Origin: Doris montereyensis
Lineage: Eukaryota; Mollusca; Gastropoda; Nudibranchia; Dorididae
Direction: 5' to 3'
Assembly: GCA_037039925.1 (NCBI GenBank)
Contig: JAXRKP010000990.1
Coordinates: forward strand, 2,501-66,500
Length of the DNA: 64,000 bases
The stretch's first letter is position 1. Each line of letters begins with the position of its first letter. This document shows positions 1-29,439 of this stretch, piece after piece. Both the position numbers and the translations under genes were made by a program. The notes beneath the pieces were generated by a model that ran no database searches, was not told the origin of the DNA, and was given only the letters and a program-made list of their open reading frames with translations.

Positions 1-239
1 AGAAGAAGAAGAAGAAGAAGAAGAAGAAGAAGAAGAAGAAGAAGAAGGAGAAGAAGAAGAACAAAGAAGAAGAAGAAGAAGAAGAAGAAGAAGAAGAAGA
101 AGAAGAAGAAGAAGAAGAAGAAGAAGAAGAAGAAGAAGAAGAAGAAGAAGAAGAAGAAGAAGAAGAAGAAGAAGAAGAAGAAGAACAAGAAGAAGAAGAA
201 GAAGAAGAAGAAGAAGAAGAAGAAGAAGAAGAAGAAGAA
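1..239. repeat. (AAG)n microsatellite
   Basis: Almost pure AAG trinucleotide array with rare point changes (AAC, AGG). It runs off the left edge, so its full length is unknown. One strand is entirely purine. Confidence 0.97.
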
Positions 240-802
240 TGATGATAATGTCAAATATTCACTTTACGGACTAATAGGCTATTAATAATAATAATGTAAA
301 TGGAGAAGACAACAGAAAATATAACGTTTATTCTGCGATAATAATATAAAAGTGATTATTTAAAACATTTTGATTTGCTTTTTACTTCTACCAAACATGA
401 TAAAATGTGAAAAAAAATGAAAAACATAATTCTACTGTGTTATATAACTGGTATGCAAATAAATGTTGTGACTTTCCGCCTTGGTTCTTTTCTTCTGTTT
501 TGTTCTTAATTCATCATGTCTTATCGTTGTTCACTTTTACAGTAACAGCAGAATTCTCTATTTGACCCATGTCTGCCTGAATCAAAAGACAGATGACAAA
601 AACCAAAGCAGAATATGCCGTTAAGTGCAGCCGAATCAAAAGCTTATAATATGGTATCCATTATTATTTAAGAGGCCGTGTTTCAATTGAATCAAAAGCT
701 TATAATATAGTATCTATTATTATTTAAGAGGCCATGTTTCAAAGTCACATTCTGACAAGCTCTGTCTCTGCTTTTAACAACTGAGCACTCATTCTCACTT
801 GA
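240..802. other. Non-coding stretch with a 56-bp direct duplication
   Basis: No coding potential seen. A 56-bp segment starting GAATCAAAAGC is duplicated head to tail at about 633-688 and 689-744 with a few substitutions. The rest is AT-rich unique-looking DNA. Confidence 0.6.
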
Positions 803-905
803 GGTAAGATAAGATAAAATAAGATTTCTTTATTTGTCGAAAAAGAAATTTGCTCTGGGGCAGGTTTCAAGTTAAAATAAATAAATAACAACACAATTTA
901 TTTAT
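803..905 (-). mobile_element. 3' tail of a non-LTR retrotransposon
   Basis: Read on the minus strand this ends in AATAAAG followed by short ATCTT/TATCTT repeats, the kind of tail carried by CR1/L2-like LINEs. It resembles the 3' end of the better preserved LINE at 29.4 kb. Only the terminal part is recognisable. Confidence 0.4.
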
Positions 906-1119
906 TTCATTTTTTTTCTTCCATTCCAATCGCAATTTCACGATTAAAAGCAACAAATCAATGGATTACAACACCGATGCTCATCTCACGGACTGTCATT
1001 TTTGGGACATTAAATGTTTGGGCTATAAATGGAAAAGAGTTAGAATTAGGGAAGAAATGGAAAATTTCAAAGTAGAGAAGTAGGGCAAAGAAAATAAGTA
1101 GGACAGACCAGTCAAACCC

Positions 1120-1735
1120 ACGAATCACCTCCAAATCAGTAGGAAACAATACAAATCTGAAAGGCCTAAAAAAAACAAATGAAAAGAACGAAGTAGGACT
1201 TACCAGTATCCACCCGTCAACCGCCCATGAATTAAGATTAAGATGAAGAGTAGACGCCCATGAATTAAGATGAGAAACGTAGGAAAACGAATGAAATGAA
1301 AGAGTAGAACCTACCAACAACACCCGTCAACCGCCCATGAATTAAGATGAGAGACGTAGGAAAACGAATGAAATGAAAGAGTAGAACCTACCAACAACAC
1401 CCGTCAACCGCCCATGAATTAAGATGAGAGACGTAGGAAAACGAATGAAATGAAAGAGTAGAACCTACCAACAACACCCGTCAACCGCCCATGAATTAAG
1501 ATGAGAGACGTAGGAAAACGAATGAAATGAAAGAGTAGAACCTACCAACAACACCCGTCAACCGCCCATGAATTAAGATGAGAGACGTAGGAAAACGAAT
1601 GAAATGAAAGAGTAGAACCTACCAACAACACCCGTCAACCGCCCATGAATTAAGATGAGAGACGTAGGAAAACGAATGAAATGAAAGAGTAGAACCTACC
1701 AACAACACCCGTCAACCGCCCATGAATTAAGAGGA
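1120..1735. repeat. 77-bp minisatellite derived from a SINE-like repeat (family E)
   Basis: Units begin ACCCGTCAACCGCCC at 1322, 1399, 1476, 1553, 1630 and 1707, exactly 77 bp apart and nearly identical. Degenerate units lie at 1120-1321. The unit contains the segment (AAAGAGTAGAACCTACCAAC) that also appears, diverged, in single-copy form at 55.7, 59.0 and 60.2 kb, so the array seems to have grown from a dispersed repeat. Confidence 0.9.
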
Positions 1736-1833
1736 AAGGCGAATAAATGAGTGAAGAGAAAGAAGCAAGATTTACCAACCAGTGGCGCCCACAAACCAGC
1801 ACATATGAATAATAATAAAGTAAGTGAGTAAAT

Positions 1834-2146
1834 AAAGTGCCTTCAGGGCCATTATTGCTCCGAGAGTCGGAGTTTATCTCAGTTTCCATAGCGAGAGGGG
1901 GAACAGGTAATACATCTATTAGTAATCACCTCACGAACAGGACGCGCGTCTGACGCAGGTCTTTACTCCCAAGCTAGTAGTGCTAATGTCCATTTACACT
2001 TGGGTCGAGTGAGGAAAATGCGTGTTAAGGTTCTTTCCCAAGGAACGCAACGTCGGACATAGCTTTGCTCTGCTAGGATTCAAACCCAGGATATCACTCA
2101 TGACCCCAGTCCGACAGCCTAACCACTCGACCATCGATGCCACTAA
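1834..2146 (-). mobile_element. tRNA-headed SINE, family A, near full length
   Basis: On the minus strand the head reads like a Ser/Leu-type tRNA: an A-box-like TGGTCGAGTGG and a B-box-like GGTTTGAATCC about 35-40 bp apart. The body matches the copies at 13.9, 19.2, 25.2 and 63.1 kb. The 3' end carries the family tail (GGCC...GAAGGCACTTTA). Confidence 0.8.
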
Positions 2147-2227
2147 GTATTAATAAAGGATGGATGACATTTTGAAATACCATTGTAATGTATGATTTGA
2201 TTTGTTTTTGAAATACTCACCCCCATC

Positions 2228-2395
2228 CTCCACAACTACCATATGAGTGATCTTTGGGATGTTTGGTAAGATATAAAAAAAAAATAAAAAGATAGTAAAT
2301 GAAAGAGTAACAGGAAATCAGTCTTGATTTGATTTGATACACATCCACTCCACAACTAAAGTGATCTTTGGGATGTTTGGTTCTATTTTTACACA
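2228..2395. repeat. Left remnant of the 54-bp minisatellite
   Basis: Contains two diverged copies of the 54-bp unit (GATCTTTGGGATGTTTGGT) seen at 4.7-5.96 kb. They lie on the far side of the 20-bp array, so the 20-bp array appears to sit inside an older 54-bp array. Confidence 0.7.
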
Positions 2396-4690
2396 CATCC
2401 AGTCCACAATACACATCCACTCCCCAATACACACATCCACTCCACAATACACATATCCACTCCACAATACACACATCCACTCCACAATACACACATCCAC
2501 TCCCAAATACACACATCCACTCCACAATACACACATCCACTCCCCAATACACACATCCACTCCCCAATACACACATCCACTCCACAATACACACATCCAC
2601 TCCACAATACACACATCTACTCCACAATACACATATCCACTCCACAATACACACATCCACTCCACAATAGACACATCCACTCCACAATACACACATCCAC
2701 TCCACAATATACACATCCACTCCACAATACACACATCCACTCCACAATACACACATCCAGTCCACAATACACACATCCACTTCACAATACACACATCCAT
2801 TCCACAATACACACATCCACTCCACAATACACACATCCACTCCACAATACACACATCCACTCCACAATACACACATCCATTCCACAATACACATATCCAC
2901 TTCAATACACACATCCACTCCACAATACACACATCCACTTCACAATACACACATCCATTCCACAATACACATATCCACTTCACAATACACACATCCACTC
3001 AATACACACATCCACTTCCACAATACACACATCCACTCCACAATACACACATCCACTTCACAATACACACATCCACTCCACAATACACACATCCACTCCC
3101 CAATACACACATCCACTCCACAATAAACACATCCACTCCACAATACACACATCCACTCCACAATACACACATCCACTCCACAATACACACATCCACTCCC
3201 AATACACACATCCACTCCACAATACACACATCCACTCCACAATACACACATCCACTCCACAATACACACATCCACTCCATAACACACATCCACTCCCCAA
3301 TACACACATCCACTCCACAATACACACATCCACTCCACAATACACACATCCACTCCACAATACACACATCCACTCCACAATACACACATCCACTCCACTA
3401 ATACACACATCCACTCCCCAATACACACATCCACTCCACAATACACACATCCATTCCACAATACACACATCCACTCCACAATACACACATCCACTCCACA
3501 ATACACACATCCACTCCCCAATACACACATCCACTCCACAATACACACATCCACTCCACAATACACACATCCACTCCACAATACACACATCCACTCCACA
3601 ATACACACATCCACTTCACAATACACACATCCACTTCACAATACACACATCCACTCCACAATACACATATCCACTCCACAATACACACATCCACTCCACA
3701 ATACACACATCCACTCCACAATACACACATCCACTCCACAATACACACATCCACTCCACAATACACATCCACTCCACAATACACACATCCAATCCACAAT
3801 ACACACATCCTCAATCACAATACACACATCTACTCCACAATACATCACTCTCTACTCCACAATACACACATCCACTCCACAATACACACATCTACTTCAC
3901 AATACACACATCTACTCCACAATACACACATCCAGTCCACAATACACACTCCACAATACACACATCCACTCCACAATACACACATCCACTTCACAATACA
4001 CACATCCAGTCCACAATACATACATCTACATCACTTCACAATACACACATCCACTCCACAATACACACATCCACTCCACAATACACACATCCACTCCACA
4101 ATACACACATCTACTTCACAATACACACATCTACTCCACAATGCCACAATACACACATCCACTCCACAATACACACATCTACTTCACTCCCACAATACAC
4201 ACATCCACTCCACAATACACACATCTACTCCACAATACACACATCCACTCCACAATACACACATCCACTCCACAATACACACATCCACTTCACAATACAC
4301 ACATCCACTTCACAATACACACATCCACTCCACAATACACACATCCACTCCACAATACACACATCCACTCCACAATACACACATCTACTCCACAATACAC
4401 ACATCTACTCCACAATACACACATCCACTCCACAATACACACATCCACTCCACAATACACACATCTACTCCACAATACACACATCTACTCCACAATACAC
4501 ACATCCACTCCACAATACACACATCCACTCCACAATACATATCCACTCCACAATACACACATCCACTCATTTTTACACATATCCACTCCACAATACACAG
4601 GGATCCACTCCCCAATACACATATCCACTCCCAATAAACACATCCAATCCACAATACACACATCCACTCCACAATACACATATCCATTTT
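2396..4690. repeat. 20-bp minisatellite (ACACATCCACTCCACAATAC)
   Basis: More than 110 head-to-tail copies of a 20-bp unit with scattered point changes and small length variants. Both strands give long Thr/His/Ser/Pro- or Cys/Val/Trp-rich open frames that are only by-products of the repeat. The unit matches the ACACATATCCACTCCACAAC segment of the flanking 54-bp unit, so it probably arose by local expansion of that segment. Confidence 0.95.
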
Positions 4691-5960
4691 TCCCAACTAC
4701 TCCAGGATCTTTGGAATTTTTAGTTGTATTTTTACACATATCTACTCCACAACTAAAGAGATCTTTGGGATGTTTAGTTGTATTTTTACACATATCTACT
4801 TCACAACTAAAGAGATCTTTGGGATGTTTAGTTGTATTTTTACACATATCTACTCCACAACTAAAGAGACCTTTGGGATGTTTAGTTGTATTTTTACACA
4901 TATCCACTCCACAACTAAAGAGATCTTTGGGATGTTTAGTTGTATTTTTACATATCTACTCCACAACTAAAGAGACCTTTGGGATGTTTAGTTGTATTTT
5001 TACATATATCCACTCCACAACTAAAGAGACCTTTTGGGATGTTTAGTTGTATTTTTACACATATCTACTCCACAACTAAAAGACCTTTGGGATGTTTAGT
5101 TGTATTATTATATATCCACTCCACAAGTAAAGAGACTTTTGGGATGTTTAGTTGTATTTTTACACATATCCACTTACTAAAGTGATCTTTAGGATGTTTA
5201 GTTGTATTTTTACACATATCCACTTACTAATGTGATCTTTAGGATGTTTAGTTGTATTTTTACCCATATCCACTTACTAAAGTGACTTTTTAGGATGTTT
5301 GGTTGTATTTTTTTACACATATCCACTCCACAACTAAAGAGACCTTTGGGATGTTTGGTTGTATTTTTACTCATATCCCTTCACAACTAATGTGATCTTT
5401 AGGATGTTTGGTTGTATTTTTACACATATCCACTTACTAAAGTGACCTTTAGGATGTTTGGTTGTATTTTTACTCATATCCACTTCACAACTAAAGAGAT
5501 CTTTAGGATGTTTGGTTGTATTTTTACACATATCCACTTACTAAAGTGATCTTTAGGATGTTTAGTTGTATTTTTACCCATATATACTAAAGTGACTTTT
5601 TAGGATGTTTGGTTGTATTTTTACACATATCCACTCCAGAACTAAAGAGACCTTTGGGATGTTTGGTTGTATTTTTACATATCCACTTCACAACTAAAGA
5701 GATCTTTAGGATGTTTGGTTGTATTTTTACACATATCCACTTCACAACTTAAGTGATCTTTAGGATGTTTGGTTGTATTTTTACACATATCTAGTTCACA
5801 ACTAAAGAGATCTTTGGGATGTTTGGTTGTATTTTTACACATATCCATTTCACAACTGAAGTGATCTTTGGGATGTTTGGTTCTATTTTTTCCACATAAC
5901 CACTTCACAACTAATGTGATCTTTGGGATGTTTGGTTCTATTTTTCCACACAACCACTCC
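4691..5960. repeat. 54-bp minisatellite
   Basis: About 23 copies of a 54-bp unit containing GGGATGTTTAGTTGTATTTT, a CACATATCCACTCCACAAC segment and AAAGAGATCTTT. Copies become more diverged to the right and merge into a dispersed repeat (family D) at about 5950. Confidence 0.93.
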
Positions 5961-6130
5961 ACAGCTATGGTTATCTCGGGGGTATTTGGTTGGATGTTTA
6001 ACTTCACCCGGACTGCCAAGTAAACAGCCATTGGATCTTTAATGTGCAGTGCTGTTGTGATCTGCGCATGGAACCTCTTTTTATCGTCAGTCTCAAATGG
6101 GAATAAATATATATCCACCTACATGGACGA
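5950..6130 (-). mobile_element. Partial SINE-like repeat, family D
   Basis: Matches the 3' body (in SINE orientation) of the copies at 22.6 and 25.5 kb: TGCCxxGTAAACAGC, then GGATCTTTAATGTGCA, GTTGTGATCTGC and a CC-rich block. The tRNA-like head is missing here. The right end of the 54-bp minisatellite flows directly into it. Confidence 0.65.
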
Positions 6131-6215
6131 GGAGGAGGGGGTTTACTTGAATTACTCAATAGATGTTTTCAGGCCTTTGTTTCCTTGTTTGTTTGTTTAA
6201 TTAAAATTTACCCTT

Positions 6216-6480
6216 ACCCACAATATGCAGTGTTCTCAGAGTGACTTGAGAGGAAACAGCAGGATGAAAGAGAACTGAAAGTAAAAAGACAGGTTCTGCC
6301 AGCAGTGCCCGTCAACTGCCCACCTTGTCAGGGCATAAACCCACGACCATAAGGTTGAGACACAGAAACCGTAACTCTGGACCAGCATGTTCCCCTGAAA
6401 GAAAAAGAAGTAGAATGCACCAGTAGCACCCACCCGCCAACCACCAACGTGTGTTGTATTCATTGCATGCACCAATTTGA
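6216..6480 (-). mobile_element. SINE-like repeat, family E, with tRNA-like head
   Basis: Shares ATATGCAGTGxTCTCAG and an A-rich block with copies at 55.6, 58.96 and 60.09 kb. The minus strand at 6320-6390 has a tRNA-like block (GTCCAGAG..., CTCAACC..., GTGGGTTTATGCC) similar to the family D head. Confidence 0.55.
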
Positions 6481-6745
6481 AGGAGGTGAAAAGACAAAAC
6501 TGTTCCCACAGACAACAGCAAGAAACACGTCTCCCTTCAAGAAGATAATCGATTTTATTGTTTGACTTTTTTCCACTGATAATTTAATATCTTTCGGAAA
6601 ATAAATAGAGATCTGTACAAGCTTTTCAACTGAATAATTGTATACACAAAGTTATGTACAGCGTTAAGGTTAGAAATCTGAAAAATTTATAATACAGAAA
6701 CCCTTAAGAAGACAATTTCTTATTCCTAATATTACCATTATCGTA

Positions 6746-6871
6746 ATCATCATCATCATCATCATCATCATCATACCATCATCATCATCATCATCATCAT
6801 CATTATTATTATTATTATTATCATTATTATTATTTATCATTATTATTATTATCATTATTATTAATTTATCA

Positions 6872-6929
<58 letters not shown>

Positions 6930-7004
6930 CATTATCATTTATTCTATTTATTCTATTACTATTATTATCATTATTATTATTATTATTATTACTATTACTA
7001 TTAC

Positions 7005-7039
<35 letters not shown>

Positions 7040-7092
7040 TATTATTATTATTTATTATCATTATCATTACTATTATTATTATTATTATTATA

Positions 7093-7166
<74 letters not shown>

Positions 7167-7204
7167 TGATTTCATTAGTATCATCATCATTATTATTATT
7201 ACTA
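6746..7204. repeat. (ATC)n to (ATT)n compound microsatellite
   Basis: ATC repeats pass into a long ATT array with interruptions (ATC, ACT). Ile/Asn/Leu-rich open frames through it are artefacts. Confidence 0.95.
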
Positions 7205-8359
7205 CATATGTATCAAGTTATATGACTAATTTTTCTTCTTCTTAAGTTAAAGAAGAAAAAATATCAACAAAGAAATAATGACCATGGTTTCCTATAATGG
7301 TCGTTACATGACAACTAATGACTGACAACAGGTGAAGAGGAATTCAAAATGCCACTTAATAAAAAAAGAAAACGACTCTTTCTAACTCCACCAAACATTT
7401 ATCATAAAAGACAATAAATACACAAACACTCTACATTCATATATATATATATATAATATACATGTATCTATATAAATATATCAATGTTTTTAGTAACAAC
7501 ACAAACAAATCTTCTTCCTACTACACGTGTTGAACAGTATTTTGACTTCATTTAAACATAAAAATAAAATATCTATATTTATGTATTTATACATGTTACC
7601 ACTTGTACATGCATTAAGTTCTATTGTAATTTCAGCTTGTTCCAGTTGCATGACAAACTTGCGGGCATTTGATAAAAGATAAAGACTAAGATGTATTTTT
7701 TACTGTTCCCTTCAACAATTAACACAACTGCAGGCTCACAAACTTTACATAATTTTCATCTCAAAATGTCCAACAGAGATCAAAGCCTCACAAATAGGTC
7801 AACTTTGTCAAATTCTAAGAATACGCGCCTCCCCTGCCCCCATCACAACAACAACAAAAGTAATCAATTGTAAGAAGAAAACTGACGCCATCTCTAGTCT
7901 CTAGATCAAAACATGGTGCAATGGTGGTGGCCTTTACATGGAATTCATAATGGTCGGGACAAGTTGGCCTGCAAGATCAAATTCTGAAAAGGATAGCCAA
8001 CTTAAACTGAAACAGACAGAGCAAACCTTGAACTGGGGGACAAAAAAAAACAAGCAACAAAGACAAGATCCTATTCAATAAAAGTATTTGCTTCAGATAC
8101 CTTATCTCAACTAGATAAACCTGCTGTTTCGAGAGTGAAAGAAATTGATGGTAGTGATGGCGATGGTGTTGATAAACTAAGGCTTTGTTTCTGAGAGAAC
8201 CTCAAGTTGCATAGTAAATTTGAATGACAGCTGTAACTCTAGTGGTTCTCTTTATTAATGCTGATGACAATTATCTTTAACTGTGTGCACACTTCTTCAC
8301 AAATTTAGTCTCTCTGGTCTCTCCAATCTGTACCCAAAGGACCAACAAATAAAATTAAT
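7205..8359. other. No gene seen
   Basis: AT-rich sequence with a short (AT)n run at 7440-7456. No conserved coding frame, tRNA or recognisable element was found. Confidence 0.5.
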
Positions 8360-8872
8360 AACAATCAAATGGCCTTAATGTAATCAATATATGACAAACC
8401 AATGCTATTACTATTAATAGCAATACAAATGGCCTTAGTGTAATCAATATGTGACAAACCAATGCTATAACTATTAATAGCAATACAAATGGCCTTAGTG
8501 TAATCATTATGTGACAACCCATGCTATTACTATTAACAGCAAAACAAATGGCCTTAGTGTAATCAGTATGTGACAAACCAATGCTATTACTATTAACAGC
8601 AAAACAAATGGCCTTAGTGTAATCATTATGTGACAACCCATGCTATTACTATTAATAGCAAAACAAATGGCCTTAGCGTAATCAGTATGTGACAAACCAA
8701 TGCTATTACTATTAATAGCAAAACAAATGGCCTTAGTGTAATCAGTATGTGACAACTCATGCTATTACTATTAACAGCAAAACAAATGGCCTTAGTGTAA
8801 TCAGTATGTGACAACTCATGCTATTACTATTAACAGCAATACAAATGTCCTTAGTGTAACCAATATACAGCA
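8360..8872. repeat. 60-bp minisatellite, array 1
   Basis: About 8.5 copies of a 60-bp unit containing CAATGCTATTACTATTAATA and ACAAATGGCCTTAGTGTAAT. The period is so regular that successive units align line by line. The same unit recurs at 10.6-11.9 kb. Confidence 0.95.
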
Positions 8873-10582
8873 AAATTCAACTGAAAATTTCCTATCTCAA
8901 CACAAAAAATCCTACCTAGGAAATGAAATACTCTCCCAACGCCAGAAATGGAGAACAGTGTAAATATTTCCAATTTCAAAGCATTAATATAAATTGTTAA
9001 TTAAAATCATAAGTGAATGACTTTCTAGTGCATCTCAATGAAATGAAAAGTGATCACACATTTCTTTAATGTTTCACTTGGAATTTAATATTTCAGCATT
9101 TCTCTGAAAAAATAATAATTCTGATAGCTGATAGACCTAGTAGTGATAGATATACCCCTCTATCCTTTCTCAAAACATGGAAACAGTGCAAAAATGAATT
9201 ATTTTTGTTTATATCTTCTTTCAAAAATAAATCAAACACAAGAGTGACAATATCCATAGCCTATAAACACATGCACAAATACTTACTCAGTCTACCGAGA
9301 AGAAAATGAGGTTTGGAAGGCTTTTTCTATAACTTGATTGAACTCTGTCAATTATAAATATTCCTCTGTTCTAATTTTAGCCTCCACCACCCCCACCCCC
9401 ACAGGCTCTCTCTTTCTTTCTCAGGATCAAAAACTTAAAACTAGATCTAGAGTTTTTAATCGACTGCAACGTAAAACATCTACCCACACCCTCCCCTAGT
9501 AAAAATCTTCATTATATTGGCGACCACCCCACCCCCTCTTTCTTTCTTCTTCAATAAAAACGGAATGTACATCTAAATCTAGTAGTAGTAGTAGTAGTAT
9601 AGTCCATGATTGCCTTCTTCCCGGTAGACACATTCGTTATTTCTCTCTTTCTCTTCCGATACCGTATGTCAGACTGTCACCTCTTATTTTGCCATCATAT
9701 GTTTTCACATCGACTTTCTTCACCCTGTCCCCTTCCCCACCTCTATTCTGCTATCAGGCCGTGCGTGCATGATATCCCTTCGATCATCTAACCTCCTCTA
9801 TTCTTACTCAACACTTGCATTTTGCCTTTCGGTCATCCGTAAATTCCTGACTCTCCATATATACATACGCGATTGGTCGCATTAAACACACACAAACATT
9901 CTGTCTAGCCTTCTTACACACACACGTGCGCGATCAGACTTAAAATATGCACATTGCCCTCTGTCTCTCTCACTTTGACACAAACCATACAACAATGTGC
10001 GCGATCGGCTTTTTAACACACACGACATTTTTAATCTCTCCAGAGTAAAACTAGTAAGTCAAATTGAAGAAAGGTGGCTGGGCCGTAGATAGGCAGTTCA
10101 TGGCATTGCCAGTATTGGTATAGGCGCTAAAACTAAAGAAAGTATTGAAAGCTTTGTGTCGAAATCCAAGGTATCGGAATCGTTTAGTTTCAACATGAAA
10201 GAATCACCAGACAGCAAAGCATGCATGACCGGAAATGGATGAGAAAATGATGATTCATTGTCCACAAACTTAATCGCATTTTCCTATTTCGCGGTGCCGA
10301 TAATTGTTCATGTCTACTTCGATTTCCCTGATATTCTCTCCTGTTCTCTCATGTTCGTCCTGAATATATAATTTCCTTGGTATTTTCTCAACCGGGAAAC
10401 ATTTTTTTCATTTTCACGGATTTCTCTGATGCATGGGAACCCTGTTTTTTACTACCTGAGCCCCATTTCTTACTTGTTTTCCTAACCAAGACATCAATTT
10501 CCAACCATTTCCAACCCTTCCGACCTGAGTATGAAAAATCCGACACATTTCCGACTTTCCGACCTTGCTGGACACCCTGCAT
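8873..10582. other. No gene seen between two minisatellite arrays
   Basis: Contains pyrimidine-rich patches, a short AGT run near 9590 and loosely repeated CGCGAT/ACACAC motifs at 9.85-10.02 kb. No supported coding region. Confidence 0.5.
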
Positions 10583-11912
10583 ATATGACAAACCAATGCT
10601 ATTACTATTAATAACAATACAAATGTCCTTAGTGTAATCAATATATGACAAACCAATGCCATTACTATTAATAACAATACAAATGTCCTTAGTGTAATCA
10701 ATATGTGACAAACCAATGCCATTACTATTAATACCAATACAAATGGCCTTAGTGTAATCAAATGACAAACCAATGCCATTACTATTAATAACAAAACAAA
10801 TGGCCTTAATGCCATTACTATTAATAGTAATAATAGCAATACAAATAGCAGTATAAATGGCTTTAATATAATCAATATACAAACCAATGCCATTACTATT
10901 AATAGTAATAATAGCAGTACAAATGGCTTTAATATAATCAATATAATCAATATATGACAAACCAATGCCATTACTATTAATAGTATTAATAGCTTTAATA
11001 TAATCAAATATGACAAACCAATGCCATTAGTGTAATCAATATGTGACAAACCAAATTACTATTAATATTAATAGCAATACAAATGGCTTTAATATAATCA
11101 ATATATGACAAACCAATGCTATTACTATTACCAATACAAATGGCCTTAGTGTAATCAATATGACAAACCAATGCCATTACTATTAATAGTAATAATAGTA
11201 ATACAAATGGCTTTAATATAATCAATATATGACAAACCAATGCCATTACTATTAAACCAATACAAATGGCCTTAGTGTAACAATATATGACAAACCAATG
11301 CCATTACAAATAGCAATAATAAATGGCCGTATAACCAATATGTTATTACTGACAAACCAATGCCATTTCTTACTATTAATAGCAATACAAATGGCCTTAG
11401 TGTAATCAATCAATATGTGACAAACCAATGGCCTTAGTGTAATCAATACATGACAAACCAATGTTATTACTATTAATAGCAATACAAATGGCCTTAGTGT
11501 AATCAATACATCTTAGTGTAATCAATACATATAATAGCAATGCCATTACTATTAATAGCAAAACAAATGGCCTTAGCGTAACCAATATGTGACAAACCAA
11601 TGCCATTACTATTAATAGCAAAACAAATGGCCTTAGTGTAATCAATATGTGACAAACCAATGCTATTACTATTAATAGCAATACAAATGGCCTTAGTGTA
11701 ATCAATATGTAACAAACCAATGCCATTACTATTAATAAATACAAATGGCCTTAGTATAATCAATATATGATATATGCAAACCAATGCCATTACAATTAAT
11801 AGCAATACAAATGGCCTTAGTGTAATCAATATGTGACAAACCAATGCCATTACTATTAAAAGCAATACAAATGGTCTTAGTGTAATCAATATGTAACAAA
11901 CCAATGATCTTC
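10583..11912. repeat. 60-bp minisatellite, array 2
   Basis: Same unit as 8360-8872 but more diverged, with many internal deletions and unit-length changes, giving about 22 units. The first part is more irregular than the last part. Confidence 0.93.
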
Positions 11913-11934
11913 AGATCCAATCAATTATCCATAA

Positions 11935-12075
11935 AGTAAAAGTTCCTTCCAGGCCCTAACAGCCCTAGAGCTGAGCTTATCTCGACTTCTATTGTGTGAA
12001 GCGGAACAGGTGATAATAATCACTTCCAGAATGGGACACAAACCTGGTGCAGGTTTTTACTCCCAAATTTTAAGC
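11935..12075 (-). mobile_element. Truncated SINE, family A (3' half)
   Basis: Matches the 3' half of family A: AAAGTTCCTTCCAGGCC, GAGCTTATC, GAAGCGGAACAGGTGATAAT. The tRNA-like head is absent. Confidence 0.7.
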
Positions 12076-12079
12076 TGTT

Positions 12080-12989
12080 GTTACAATTACATACCCTTCT
12101 CTTAAAAGGTGCTAAATAAACAAGAAGTGCAAGGTAGGGGCACCATCAGAACCAGTCATCCTTAAAAAATACCCTGGTACTCACTCTACACTAACACGTT
12201 TTGGATAAATGAAGGAAGAAGAAAAAAAAACAAGTCCGGGAAATCAAACCGTAAACGCATCCAAATTCATTCACATATAGACCAAAATAACAAGATATAT
12301 CAATGATTAACAAAAACCATAAAAATACTGATAAGTCAATAAACTTGAGCTGTCAGTAAACCAGAGGTGACATCCATTTACAGTCCCTTGTTATGACAGG
12401 TAGATACAGAGATAAGTGAGTTAAACATACATTTACTCCATACATAAATTACGTTATTGAATTTACATTTTTATTCGAAGAGCAAATCGATGGCTCTCAG
12501 AAATGGTGACTTCAAAAGAATTTCCTTCCCCTCTTTATCACAGTAGCTGAAGGCATGAAGACTATTGTTGTAAGCTCTCTAACAAATTAACATTCCACAA
12601 CAAAATGAGTAAAATATTCACAACTGCAAATGTAATGATGGAAAAAAAAATCTTTCAAAGTAGTAAAGGGACAAAACAAATGTGGCAGAAGGTTATATAA
12701 AATAGAAAAATCTAACGAAAGCGTTCAACCTATTTTTTTTAATTCGTTTTAAAACGAAAAACCCTTTGAGGGGAAAAAAAGGAGGGGGGTCTTAAAAGAA
12801 AAAAAGCACAATATTACAATTAAGACGAATTATACTACTACAAAATTTAACAAAATATACAAAACAAACGATAACAAAAATGATAGAAAAACATACATTC
12901 ATATATATATATATATATATATAATTTATATATATACTGAGAGAGTGTACAAAGGTCAACAAAGGCTGAATACAGGATTACATCAACGT
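12080..12989 (-). other. Probable 3' UTR and downstream flank of MON1
   Basis: AT-rich sequence directly after the MON1 stop codon. A minus-strand AATAAA at 12470-12475, about 515 nt beyond the stop, is a candidate poly(A) signal. Also holds an (AT)n run at 12901-12922. No other gene seen. Confidence 0.45.
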
Positions 12990-29252
<16,263 letters not shown>

Positions 29253-29439
29253 GTTTACGTTTACAACTTACTCTCATTGTACTACGTGAATCATAAATAT
29301 TAACAGTTGCCTCCCCTGAAAGTTTACACCGTGACTTTGGGATGCTGACGGAGTTTTGCACTTTGTATATCGATGGAGTCATATCCGACGTAAGTATCAC
29401 GATATAACATGAAGACAAGGTTCGTAATCATCATAAGAT

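Noticed and set aside
2217..5185. Long open frames rich in Cys/Val/Trp or Thr/His/Pro
   Set aside because: They follow the 20-bp and 54-bp minisatellites in several frames on both strands; no start context, no non-repeat coding part.
8355..8814. Repeated SHTDYTKAICF-like peptide units suggesting a repetitive protein
   Set aside because: A 60-bp repeat is divisible by three and so stays open in several frames by chance; no unique flanking coding sequence.
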